Positions 8,741 through 17,858 of a stretch of 64,000 nt of DNA are shown in pieces. Each line of letters opens with the position of its first letter. Position 1 is the stretch's first letter. This DNA comes from CAWAHD01 sp963781785. Its GTDB lineage: Bacteria > Planctomycetota > Planctomycetia > Isosphaerales > Isosphaeraceae. The stretch lies in assembly GCA_963781785.1 (NCBI GenBank), contig CAWAHD010000004.1, positions 248,001 through 312,000 on the forward strand, read 5' to 3'. The notes beneath the pieces were generated by a model that made no database searches, was not told the DNA's origin, and saw nothing but the letters and a program-made list of their open reading frames with translations. A program made the translations under genes and the position numbers.

Positions 8741-11056
8741 ATGTCCCTACGCCAGCGAGTGTTGCGGTCGGCTCCGCTCATCACCTTCGCGCTGGCGATC
8801 GCGTTCCTCGGTCTCAGCCTGGGTGGCTACGACCCCGGCGATTCACCGGGTTGGGGGGCTTCTCCCGCGAATCAGCCCCCGGCTAACCCGTGCGGTCCGG
8901 TCGGGGCGTTTTTCGCGCACATTCTATTCATCAGCCTCGGTTGGTCGTCCTGGGTGCTGTTGCTCGGCCTCGCAGTTCTGAGCCTTCTCCGGATCTCCCG
9001 CCGGCCCGTCCCCGAACGACTTGGGCCGGCGATCGGCTTCGCACTCGTCCTGGTGGTGACGGCGGGTTTCATCCACAAGACTGCACCAGGTTTAGAGCGA
9101 AGTCCTGCCGTCGGGAGCGGAGGCTATCTGGGCGCGATCGCCGCGATTTTTCTTGAAGTTCACTTCGGACTCGCCGGCATGATCCTCATTCTGTCGGCAG
9201 CCGGCCTCTTCGGGCTGGCGCTTTGCCACGACGTGCTGATCCTCTGGCCGATCCAGGAGCTTCGCGCCTGGGCTCGCCATCGATGGGGGCGGCGGGCGAG
9301 CGTCGTGGCGGCCGGGCTTCCGCACAGCACGGCGGTGATGGTGCGCTCCGAGCCCGGCATGATCGACATTGCCAGCGAGGATCGGGCGGCATCGCCGCCC
9401 CGAGCGGCGCGTGCTTCTGGGGCACTTCCATCCGCACCGGCGAGCGAAACGGGTTTTCCGCGATCGTCGTCGACCGCACCCGGGCAGCGTCCCCTTGCGC
9501 CCGGGAGCGATCTGGCCGTTCTGCCTCCGGCCTTGCCTGGAGCGCCGTTCGAACTTCCTCCCTTCGAGATCCTGGAGCCGGCGGTCCAAGCCGCAATCCA
9601 CGAGCACGAGGCCAAGGTCAATGCTCGGGCCATGCTGCTGGAGCGCACCTTGCAAGATTTCGGCAACCAGGTACGGGTCGTTCAGATCGATACCGGCCCG
9701 GTGATCACGCAATTCGAAATCGAGCTCGAAGCGGGTCTACGGGTTTCGCGGATCATGAGCCTCGCCGACGACCTCGCGATTGCGCTGGCGGTTCCGAGCG
9801 TAAGGATCGTCGCACCGATTCCCGGCAAGACCACCGTAGGCGTCGAGGTCCCCAACGACTATCGGAACGTCGTCCGCCTGGGCGAGGTGATCGCCGGCGT
9901 CGCCGATCAATCGCGCGAATGTCGCATCCCTTTGTTTCTGGGCAAGGATGTGAAAGGCCAGCCACTGGTCTTCGACCTGGCCGATATGCCTCATCTCCTC
10001 ATGGCCGGCCGTACCGGTACCGGCAAGTCGGTGTGCCTGAACGCGATGATACTCTCGATCTTGATGACCAAGCGACCCGATGAGGTCAAGCTGATCTTGA
10101 TCGACCCCAAGAAGGTCGAGTTGTCGCAGTACAAGCGGATTCCTCATCTGATGCACCCGGTCGTGATCGACATGAAGCGGGCCGAATCGATCCTGGCCTG
10201 GGCGTGCGACAAGATGGACGAGCGATACGAGTTCCTGCGCCGGGCGGAGGTTCGAAACATCGCGGCATACAACCGGCTGGGGGCCGAGGAAATCTACGCG
10301 CGGCTGGCGCCCGAGGACGACGAAGAGCGCAAGCGGATCCCGACCTACATGCCGTATATCGTGATCGTCGCTGATGAGCTGGCCGAGATCATGATGACGG
10401 CCGAGAAGGAGGTCGAGCAGCACATCGTGCGGCTGGCGCAACTCGCCCGCGCGGTCGGCGTGCACCTGATCCTGGCGACGCAAAAGCCGGTGGTTGACGT
10501 CGTCACGGGCTTGATCAAGGGCAACTTGCCGGCCCGGATCGCCTTCCAGGTGACCAACCGCAGTGATTCGAGGGTCGTGCTCGACGAGATGGGGGCAGAG
10601 CGGCTGCTGGGCAACGGCGACATGCTGTTTCTGATCCCGGGCACGTCGCACATTATCCGCGCCCAAGGGACTTTTGTCTCGGACGTGGAAGTCAACCGGA
10701 TCTGTCAGTATCTGGAGCGATACCCCGTGGAGTTCAGCCGCGAGCTCATGCAGATTCAAGTCAGCGGCGGGCCCGGTGGCAAGGAGCGTGGTGCGGCGCT
10801 CAAGGAGCGCGACGAGCTTTATGAGCCCGCGATCGAAATCGTCGTCCGGGAAGGACGCGGCTCGTGCTCGCTCTTGCAACGCGCTCTGGGGATCGGCTAC
10901 GGACGGGCGGCCCGGCTCATCGACTTCATGGCTGAGGACGGAATCGTCGGCGAATTCAAGAGCGGCTCGGCGCGCGAGGTGCTCTACACCTGGGAAGAAT
11001 GGGAAGCGCTCAAGAACGGCGGAGAGCCCGATGGCGAGGGCGGCGCCGCGGCCTGA
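8741..11056 (+). CDS. ftsK: FtsK/SpoIIIE-type DNA translocase
   Basis: This is a membrane-anchored hexameric ATPase that pumps chromosomal DNA during septation and dimer resolution. Residues 1-160 hold about four membrane helices. A poorly conserved, Pro/Ala-rich linker follows (about 190-270), then the alpha domain and the RecA-like motor with Walker A GRTGTGKSVCLN (about 423-434) and Walker B YIVIVADELAE (about 536-546). LARAVGVHLILATQKPVVD follows. The C-terminal winged-helix gamma domain, about residues 690-760, has SCSLLQRALGIGYGRAARLID; it normally recognises KOPS-like orienting sequences. At 771 residues the linker is short compared with E. coli FtsK. Upstream 160 bases contain no gene. 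Confidence 0.95.
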   Translation: MSLRQRVLRSAPLITFALAIAFLGLSLGGYDPGDSPGWGASPANQPPANPCGPVGAFFAHILFISLGWSSWVLLLGLAVLSLLRISRRPVPERLGPAIGFALVLVVTAGFIHKTAPGLERSPAVGSGGYLGAIAAIFLEVHFGLAGMILILSAAGLFGLALCHDVLILWPIQELRAWARHRWGRRASVVAAGLPHSTAVMVRSEPGMIDIASEDRAASPPRAARASGALPSAPASETGFPRSSSTAPGQRPLAPGSDLAVLPPALPGAPFELPPFEILEPAVQAAIHEHEAKVNARAMLLERTLQDFGNQVRVVQIDTGPVITQFEIELEAGLRVSRIMSLADDLAIALAVPSVRIVAPIPGKTTVGVEVPNDYRNVVRLGEVIAGVADQSRECRIPLFLGKDVKGQPLVFDLADMPHLLMAGRTGTGKSVCLNAMILSILMTKRPDEVKLILIDPKKVELSQYKRIPHLMHPVVIDMKRAESILAWACDKMDERYEFLRRAEVRNIAAYNRLGAEEIYARLAPEDDEERKRIPTYMPYIVIVADELAEIMMTAEKEVEQHIVRLAQLARAVGVHLILATQKPVVDVVTGLIKGNLPARIAFQVTNRSDSRVVLDEMGAERLLGNGDMLFLIPGTSHIIRAQGTFVSDVEVNRICQYLERYPVEFSRELMQIQVSGGPGGKERGAALKERDELYEPAIEIVVREGRGSCSLLQRALGIGYGRAARLIDFMAEDGIVGEFKSGSAREVLYTWEEWEALKNGGEPDGEGGAAA

Positions 11057-11525
11057 TCGGGACTGTGGGCGTGCGGAGGCCTCCGTGCTTGCCTGCGGTC
11101 GCTTTCGTCGGGCAGCAAGCGAACGACGACAATCTCTTCGTGAATACGAGCGTGACAGATGCCGGCGTGGCCGAGCTGAGAAACGCGCGACTGGGCTATG
11201 TAATCCGGCGCCGGTGAACGGGCACGCAGCTCCGACTGCCCGGTTCGGAAAATACTCGATCCGGCGTCGGATAGCGTCCGATGGATCCGCTCCTCTCAGG
11301 GCGGTCTCGACGTGGAGCACCAATGCCAATCGAATGGCTTCGATGGGTTTCTCCTTGCCCTTCTAGTCAGAAGATGGTGGAGTAACTGGTCCAGTTTCGG
11401 GTTGGCCGGCGCGCCTCGCCGGGCAACGACTCATCGTAACCGGCGGCCGCTCACTCGCGCCCGGGCGTCCTGTCAGGAGGCTGACGCCGGAGCGTGGTTC
11501 TGCGAGTCGCATAAGGATCGCACCG
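11057..11525. other. intergenic region between ftsK and adenylate kinase
   Basis: No convincing gene is seen on either strand; short frames here lack recognisable content. The adenylate kinase promoter is expected in this stretch, but no site could be assigned. Confidence 0.45.
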
Positions 11526-12149
11526 ATGTTTCTCGAGAATAAGATCCCGGAAGAACGTCACCGCTACCGTTCGATTATCCTGTTTGGTATGCCCGGCAGC
11601 GGCAAGGGCACTCAGGGCGCCGTGCTCGGCCAACTGCCCGACTGGGTCCATATCTCCATGGGCGAGATCTTGCGCAAGATCCCCCGGCACGGTCGCTTTG
11701 GAAGGGAGATCGAGGGGTACACGTCGCAAGGATTGATGGTCCCCGACGATTTGACCGTGAGGATCTTCGAACGGCACCTCAATATTCTCGAGATGCAGGA
11801 GCTGGTGATCCCCGAACAGCACATTCTGATTCTGGACGGGCTTCCTCGCAATTATGCCCAGGCGGAACGGATCCAGGACTTCATCGATGTGATGCAGATC
11901 TTTCACTTGAAGATCAACGACACGACCAAGGCCATGGAGCGGCTGCGGGCGCGGGCGTTGCGCGAAAACCGGCTCGACGACATGAGCGACGAGGTGATTC
12001 ACCGCCGGCTCGAGACGTATTATGACGAGACCTTCAAGACGCTGAGCTTCTACCCGACGGAGCTGATCTACGACGTCGATGCCGGCAAGCGGATGATCGA
12101 TGTACTGTGCTCGATCGCCAACCGTCTGGCGCAGATCAAGAAGCCGTGA
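11526..12149 (+). CDS. adk: adenylate kinase family protein
   Basis: A nucleoside monophosphate kinase of 207 residues. The P-loop IILFGMPGSGKGTQ lies at about residues 17-30. The NMP-binding segment ISMGEILRK and the motif ILDGLPRNYAQAERIQDF match adenylate kinases, where the last binds AMP and holds the conserved Asp and Arg. The lid region is short (RARALRENRLDDMSDEVIHR) and has no zinc-binding Cys. The N-terminal 15 residues before the P-loop are longer than usual. Substrate preference for AMP is the usual family role but is not proved by sequence. The OPT transporter follows after 59 bases on the same strand. Confidence 0.85.
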   Translation: MFLENKIPEERHRYRSIILFGMPGSGKGTQGAVLGQLPDWVHISMGEILRKIPRHGRFGREIEGYTSQGLMVPDDLTVRIFERHLNILEMQELVIPEQHILILDGLPRNYAQAERIQDFIDVMQIFHLKINDTTKAMERLRARALRENRLDDMSDEVIHRRLETYYDETFKTLSFYPTELIYDVDAGKRMIDVLCSIANRLAQIKKP

Positions 12150-12208
12150 GCCGCGGCGGGAGACTCGGAAGAGCACTCTTTTCCAGGTCGAGGGAGCAAG
12201 CAAGGGAC

Positions 12209-14488
12209 ATGGCGACGCCTCAATCAACTGTTGCCGTTACCGATCGTCAGCCGGGCGAGCGCAGTCAATCCGGTTTTCAGCCGTACGTCCCGGACGCTGC
12301 TCGGCTGCCCGAGTTGACCGTGGGGGCCGTCATTCTCGGCTCGGTGCTGGGCATCGTGTTCGGCGCTTCATCGTTGTACTTGTTCCTCAAGGCTTCGATC
12401 ACGGTTTCCGCTTCGATTCCGGTGGCCGTACTGGCGATCACGATCTTCCGAGGACTGTCGCGCGCCTTCGGTCTTCGGCGGGCGACGATCCTGGAGAACA
12501 ACGTGGTCCAGACCGCGGGCTCGGCCGGCGAGTCGATCGCCTTCGGTGTGGGCGCCGCGATGCCGGCACTCATGCTTCTGGGTTACGAGTTGGATCTCTT
12601 GCGGGTCATGCTCGTCGCCGTGCTGGGGGGGCTCCTGGGAATCTTGATGATGATTCCGCTACGGCGTGCGTTCGTGGTCAAGCAACATGGTGTGCTCCCC
12701 TACCCCGAGGGCACGGCCTGCGCCAAGGTGCTGATCGTGGGCGAGCAGGGTGGCTCCAACGCGCGGACGGTCTTCCTGGGTGCCGGCTTCGGATTCATCT
12801 ACCAGCTCTTGATGGTCGGGTGCAAGTTCTGGTCGGAAGGCTGGTCGAAGCTGATCGGCGGGATCAAGGGGTACGAGAAGGCCGTGGTGTCGCTCGAGCC
12901 GTCGCCGGCTCTCTTGGGGGTCGGTTACATTATCGGGCCGCGCATCGCGTCGGTGATGGTTGCCGGCGGCATCATGACGGCGCTACTGATTGTGCCGATG
13001 ATCGCCTACTTCGGTGAAGGCCTGCCCGGAGCGCTGCTCCCGGTCACCGAACGGCGGATCGCCGACATGGACTCCCACGATCTCTCGGTGACGTATGCCC
13101 GTTACATCGGTGCCGGCGCTGTCGCCGCCGGCGGCATCATGAGCATGATGAATGCGCTCCCTCTCATTCTGGCGTCGGCGGCCAGCGCCATGCGGGATGT
13201 GCGCTCGCCCAGGCAAGGCGAACCGCGCGGCACCGCTCGCACCGAGCGCGACCTGCCGATGTCGTTCGTGGTGCTCGGCTCGCTCGGCCTGGTGCTCTTG
13301 ATCGCCCTCTCGAACCTGATCCCAACGGACCTGATCGGCCGGCTCATCGGCGCCGTCATGGTGGTGTTGTTCGGGTTCTTGTTCGTGACGGTCAGCTCGC
13401 GGATCACTGGGGTGATCGGCTCGTCGTCCAACCCGATTTCGGGCATGACGATCGCCACTTTGCTTCTGGTCTGCCTGATCTTCGTCGTGTTGGGCTGGGT
13501 CGGCCCCGAATACCGTCTCACGGCTCTGTCGATCGCCGGAGTCGTGTGCATCGCATCCTCGAACGGCGGCACAACCTCGCAGGATCTCAAAACGGGATTC
13601 CTCGTGGGCGCGACGCCATGGAAACAGCAAGTGGCGATCCTGATCGGCGCTCTGATATCGGCGCTCGTCATGGGCTACACGCTCTACGGCTTGAATCAGG
13701 CTTACACGACCCGGCACACCGACCCCGCCGTCTTACCGAAGATCCAGGCACTTGAGTCTGAGCTGAAGGGGAGCGAGACCGGTACGGACGGGAAGACCTA
13801 CCGCGTCTGGTGGGTCGTGGACACGAGCCGGGGGGTGCAGCCCGGCAAGTACCTGGTCGATGACACGCTTCACGCTCGGGAGTTGATCGATCCCGGCATC
13901 GGCGGCGTGATGACCAGGGATGATTCTGGGAAACCCATCCAGAAGAAGTTCGACCCCGCACAGCCGCGGCTCTTTGCCGTGCTGATTGAAGGGATCATGG
14001 CGCAGAAGCTTCCCTGGGGATTGGTCATCCTGGGAGCGGTTCTGGCCGTCGTGATGCAGCTTTGCGGTGTCTCCGCGCTGGCATTCGCCGTGGGCGTCTA
14101 TTTGCCGCTGTCGACAACTCTGCCGATTTTTGTCGGCGGCGCGGTCCGCGGGCTGGTCGATCGCGCCCGAGGTTTCACCGCCGAGGAGGCCGAGACCAGC
14201 GCCGGCACGCTCATGTCCACGGGCCTTATCGCCGGCGGCTCGCTCGCTGGCATCATCCTGGCCTTTCTCATCGTCCTTCCGACACTGCAGGCAAAGATCG
14301 ACTTCTCGTCGCTGGTCCCAGGCAAGTGGCTCAACATCGTGACGCTCAGCGCATTCACAGTGATGGTGGCGACGCTTGCGTTCATCGCCATCACCGGCCC
14401 GCGGCCGGTCGCCGTTGCTTCGGAGCCGGTCGATGCAGCGCGAATCGGCGAGATCGGAGCCTCCGACGAGCATGTCACTCATTCGTAG
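12209..14488 (+). CDS. OPT family oligopeptide transporter
   Basis: A polytopic inner-membrane protein of about 759 residues with some 14-16 hydrophobic segments. The pattern matches prokaryotic OPT proteins: an N-terminal PELTVGAVILGSVLGIVFG, then QTAGSAGESIAFGVGAAMPA, the signature LPYPEGTACAKVL and later NGGTTSQDLKTGFLVGATP. OPT members import peptides or metal chelates by proton symport; the substrate here is unknown. A soluble loop of about 90 residues (roughly 13700-13970) interrupts the membrane part. I chose the ATG at 12209 with AAGGG upstream; an earlier frame start at 12107 lies inside adk. Confidence 0.9.
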   Translation: MATPQSTVAVTDRQPGERSQSGFQPYVPDAARLPELTVGAVILGSVLGIVFGASSLYLFLKASITVSASIPVAVLAITIFRGLSRAFGLRRATILENNVVQTAGSAGESIAFGVGAAMPALMLLGYELDLLRVMLVAVLGGLLGILMMIPLRRAFVVKQHGVLPYPEGTACAKVLIVGEQGGSNARTVFLGAGFGFIYQLLMVGCKFWSEGWSKLIGGIKGYEKAVVSLEPSPALLGVGYIIGPRIASVMVAGGIMTALLIVPMIAYFGEGLPGALLPVTERRIADMDSHDLSVTYARYIGAGAVAAGGIMSMMNALPLILASAASAMRDVRSPRQGEPRGTARTERDLPMSFVVLGSLGLVLLIALSNLIPTDLIGRLIGAVMVVLFGFLFVTVSSRITGVIGSSSNPISGMTIATLLLVCLIFVVLGWVGPEYRLTALSIAGVVCIASSNGGTTSQDLKTGFLVGATPWKQQVAILIGALISALVMGYTLYGLNQAYTTRHTDPAVLPKIQALESELKGSETGTDGKTYRVWWVVDTSRGVQPGKYLVDDTLHARELIDPGIGGVMTRDDSGKPIQKKFDPAQPRLFAVLIEGIMAQKLPWGLVILGAVLAVVMQLCGVSALAFAVGVYLPLSTTLPIFVGGAVRGLVDRARGFTAEEAETSAGTLMSTGLIAGGSLAGIILAFLIVLPTLQAKIDFSSLVPGKWLNIVTLSAFTVMVATLAFIAITGPRPVAVASEPVDAARIGEIGASDEHVTHS

Positions 14489-14545
14489 GGCCTGGTTTCT
14501 GGTCCCGCCATACGGGAAGTCTCAACCGCCGGGGACAAGGGTGAC

Positions 14546-15512
14546 GTGATTGGCCTTGTGCTGGCGTTCTCGGCTCTCGCGATCGCGGTCGATCCCATGC
14601 ACGCACCGCTCGCTCTGGTTGTCGTACTTTGCACGGCCGTGGTTCCCTGGCTGTCTGCATGGAATTCGGCTCGAGGGACCGCGCTGCGGCCGGCCCTGGT
14701 CTGGGCTCTGCTGGCGATCGCGCTGGCTGCCCTCGCACAGGCCGTCGCCTGGACGGAGCCGGTCATGGAAGGGCGGCCGGTCACAGGGCGGGTGACGTAT
14801 CTCGCAGTGCTCGCGAGCCTGGCCGCACTGACTTCTGTGCTCAACGCCCGCTCCCCCGGCGGCAAGGTGTGGGCCATGCTGATGGTCCTGCTTGTCGTGG
14901 TATTCCTGGTCCCGTGGCTCGAAGATCAGACGAGGCTTCGCCGCGCAGCGGGGGTGACTCCGGTTCACCTCGACGCCCCGTGGACGATCTTCTACGTTCT
15001 ACTCGGCGTGGTCGGGGTGACCAATTACCTTCCGACCCGCTTCGGTTTTGCCGCGGTCGGGCTGGCTGTCGTTTTCACCCTGGAATTCCTCGCACTGACC
15101 GGAGGCGGGGCGCCGCCCAATCGTCGAGCCATCCTCTGCCTGTGGATCGCCTGGATGATGGCCACGAGCATCTGGATCGCTCGTTACAGCGCGGGCCGCG
15201 CTCCGGCGGTGCGCGGGTGGCGAGCGAATCTGGTTCTGGTTTCGCGACTGCTGGGGGGTCGTCTGGGCATTGCGCGTCTTGGAGCGGTTCAATCGTTCGG
15301 CTGAACTCAACCAGTGGCCGGTTCGGCTGACGTGGTTTGGCCTGGAACGGGCCAGTCCGGCAAAGCCCGATGAGCCCTTGCACTTTCCGATCGCGGCGGA
15401 AGCCGCGTTTCGCGGTTTGATCCGGAGATTTGCCCAGCCGTGGCGCCTCGATCAAGCGGCCCAGCCACCAGGCGAGCCGCCTGGCACTAAGGAGCCGAGG
15501 GATCCAAGCTGA
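14546..15512 (+). CDS. multi-pass membrane protein, frameshifted
   Basis: From a GTG at 14546 the protein has six or seven hydrophobic helices (for example MIGLVLAFSALAIAVD and WAMLMVLLVVVFLVPWL). After RYSAGRAPAVRG (near 15220) the frame turns to low-quality sequence and stops at 15304. The neighbouring frame continues with natural membrane-protein sequence, RIWFWFRDCWGVVWALRVLE, then NRSAELNQWPVRLTWFGLER, ending at 15512. One extra base near 15215-15225 would explain this, giving a protein of about 320 residues whose tail is soluble. The family is not recognised. Its position right after the OPT transporter on the same strand suggests, but does not prove, a shared transcript. Confidence 0.65.
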
Positions 15513-15520
15513 TGGCCTGC

Positions 15521-15580
15521 GTGGGTCCGGCTTTCAGCCTGACGGCATTGGCGTAGGTCCGGCTTTTCAGCCTGACCTAC
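15521..15580. repeat. family A palindromic repeat, two degenerate copies
   Basis: Two imperfect copies (15521-15544 and 15553-15580) of the repeat whose perfect core is GTCAGGCTTTCCAGCCTGAC. The second has long arms, GTAGGTC..GGCT / AGCCTGACCTAC, with one mismatch. They lie between two convergent genes, a usual site for REP-like hairpins, and could help end transcription of both. Confidence 0.7.
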
Positions 15581-15581
15581 G

Positions 15582-17765
15582 TCACATCGGTAGACTCCCG
15601 AATAACCCGGCCAGCTCCGTCTCGTAATTCTTCCAGCGCCCGACCGAACTCTGGTAAACCGGCTTGCGAACCTGGATCAGGCTGGCTGTCCGGATCGGGC
15701 GCCGGGTGCGATGAAAGTTCAGACAGGCCGGTTCCCACGCCAAGCCGCACGCCGCTACCAGTTTCCGCGCCGTCCCTTCGATGTTGCTCACGGTTTGTTC
15801 GTAGTCAAATTCATGCATTGTTACGGGCAATACCGTGTTCCAGTGGTCGATCAACCGGCGGTACTGCCGGAAGCGGGCGGCGATACTGGCCTGGTCACTG
15901 GGCCAGGTCATGCTGTGGAAGTCGGTCATCCAGCAGGAAAGTGCCACGTCGCGAAGATCGCGCCGGCAGTGGATGAAAACGGCCCTGGGGAACAGCGTGG
16001 CCAGGAGACCCAGATACATGTAATTGTCGGGCATCTTGTCGGTGACGCGTTCGGCCGTCTCTCCGGCGAGGGCTTGCAGCTTGTCGAGGTGCGCTTCGGC
16101 CAGTTGCAAGATCGATTGCGCGCCCAGGTCAGGAACGCAGTCCATCGGGTGAGCATCGCGGTTCAAAACGCGCGGAATGGCCTCGAACGACTGGCGGCCG
16201 AGCCGCAGCTCGCCTGCTCCATGAACGCGCGAATGGCTGGCAAGCACCTGCTCGATCAGGGTCGTTCCCGATCGCGGCAGGCCGAAAATGAAAACAGGCT
16301 TGCACGACTCGTGACCCATCCGTGCGGTCCGGGTGAAGAAAGTTGCGTCGAACAGCCTCACGACGTGATCCACGAAACGCTCGTGTTCGGCGGCGATAAA
16401 CTCGTTGCGTCCCCGTTTTGATTGAAGCGTGCACTTGTTGGCGTCGACCAGATACCGCGCAGCTTGTTTGTAGTCACCCCGCGCATCGAGCACATGCGCC
16501 AGTGCGAACGCGAGCCTGCCGCGCGGTTCCGGTCCCAGCGCGGGGTCGGCCAGGTGCCTTTGCAGCTCGGCCACGTCGGCGTCGGGCAGTCTGTCTCGCA
16601 GCAGAATGCCCAGGCGAGCGAGGGGTAGCGCGAAACTCGGCTGGAACGCGATGGCCCGGCGATAGGCCGCCTCGGCCTCGACAATCTCACCACGCTCTTC
16701 GTGGTACCCGCCAAGGTAGTTCTCCACGATGGGCGACCGAGGTTGAAGCTTGAGCGCAATTCTGTAGTGCTCGCCAGCCTCCTCGATGCGTCCGTCTTCC
16801 TGCAGTGCCCACCCCAGGGCGAGATGAAGAACGGGCCTGTCCAGCGATCCCAGGGCAAGAGAATGTTCGTACGCAGAGATCGCCTCGGTAAACTGCTGCC
16901 GTTCCAGGTAGAGATCGCCCAGGAATTGCGGAAAGATCGGATCCGCTCCATCGAGCTCGATGGCGCGCTTGAACCGCTCGGCGGCTTCGCTCAACTGGCC
17001 CTCGCGGCGGAGACACAGCCCGAGGAATGCATGAGCCTTCGGCAGGCTCGGGTCCAGGCGAAGGGCTTCGCTGTAGGCGGCCTTGGCCTCTTTGATTCGC
17101 TGGAGATCCCGGAGCACATTCCCGAGGTTATGGTGGAGTGCCGCCGCACCCGGCTGAAGGCGCACCGCATGCTGAGAATGCGGCAGAGCCTCGGCCGCCT
17201 TGCCGCTTTCGAGCAGAATCTGGCCCAGGTTGGTACGAGCCAGCGCGTCGGATGGGTCGAGCTCGACGGCTCGCTCAAAGTGTGTGCGTGCTTCGCCCAG
17301 CCGGCCGATTACGCGGAGCGCCTTTCCCAGGTTGTTGTGGGCCAGGGCGAAATTGGGCCGGAGCCGAAGCGCACTGCGGAATTGTTCGGCGGCCTCTCGG
17401 GGTCGGCCCATCGCCTCGAGCGCCAGCCCGAGATTGGCCAGGGCCTCGGGAAAATCAGGCTTGAGGCTCAAGGCCGTCTGACAACACCCTGCTGCCCGAT
17501 CAAACTGCCCGCGGGCACGATACGCCTCGGCCAGGTTGGCGTGGAACTCCGCAGTGTTCGGTTTGAGGGCCACCGCCCGTCCGATCAACTCGATGGCTCG
17601 CGCATGATCGCCTTGCTGGTGGCAAAGCACCCCCAGAAAATGCAAGGCATCGGGGTTGTTTGGCTCGCTGTCCAGAACGTTCTGATAGAACGCGGCAGCT
17701 TGAGGAAGATTCCCCGCCTGGTGCATCTGGACGGCTGCCCGCAGAACGTCTCTCATGGGGGACAT
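15582..17765 (-). CDS. TPR-repeat protein with C-terminal sulfotransferase domain
   Basis: This two-part protein has about 727 residues. Residues 1 to about 430 are roughly eleven tetratricopeptide repeats, with units such as PDALHFLGVLCHQQGDHARA and PEALANLGLALEAMGRPREA. The C-terminal 260 residues form a sulfotransferase: the phosphosulfate loop VFIFGLPRSGTTLIEQVLAS, then VTDKMPDNYMYLGLLATLFP and FIHCRRDLRDVALSCW, which match the 5'- and 3'-phosphate binding motifs for PAPS. Such TPR-sulfotransferases are frequent in planctomycetes; the acceptor is unknown (protein tyrosine or glycan are possibilities). The start is the ATG at 17765; one at 17756 is also possible. It converges with the membrane protein to its left and diverges from the Tat protein to its right. 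Confidence 0.9.
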   Translation of the reverse strand: MSPMRDVLRAAVQMHQAGNLPQAAAFYQNVLDSEPNNPDALHFLGVLCHQQGDHARAIELIGRAVALKPNTAEFHANLAEAYRARGQFDRAAGCCQTALSLKPDFPEALANLGLALEAMGRPREAAEQFRSALRLRPNFALAHNNLGKALRVIGRLGEARTHFERAVELDPSDALARTNLGQILLESGKAAEALPHSQHAVRLQPGAAALHHNLGNVLRDLQRIKEAKAAYSEALRLDPSLPKAHAFLGLCLRREGQLSEAAERFKRAIELDGADPIFPQFLGDLYLERQQFTEAISAYEHSLALGSLDRPVLHLALGWALQEDGRIEEAGEHYRIALKLQPRSPIVENYLGGYHEERGEIVEAEAAYRRAIAFQPSFALPLARLGILLRDRLPDADVAELQRHLADPALGPEPRGRLAFALAHVLDARGDYKQAARYLVDANKCTLQSKRGRNEFIAAEHERFVDHVVRLFDATFFTRTARMGHESCKPVFIFGLPRSGTTLIEQVLASHSRVHGAGELRLGRQSFEAIPRVLNRDAHPMDCVPDLGAQSILQLAEAHLDKLQALAGETAERVTDKMPDNYMYLGLLATLFPRAVFIHCRRDLRDVALSCWMTDFHSMTWPSDQASIAARFRQYRRLIDHWNTVLPVTMHEFDYEQTVSNIEGTARKLVAACGLAWEPACLNFHRTRRPIRTASLIQVRKPVYQSSVGRWKNYETELAGLFGSLPM

Positions 17766-17858
17766 CCCCGCGCCAAGTTCACCCGTTGGATTCAATGAGC
17801 CGCACACCAGTATAACAGCAGGCGGTCCGCGAGCACGGGACCTAGAGGAGCCTCAACC

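Noticed and set aside
9737..11329. Long open frame (530 codons) on the - strand opposite ftsK
   Set aside because: Third-position GC bias opens antisense frames; it has no family motif, whereas the + strand frame shows every FtsK signature.
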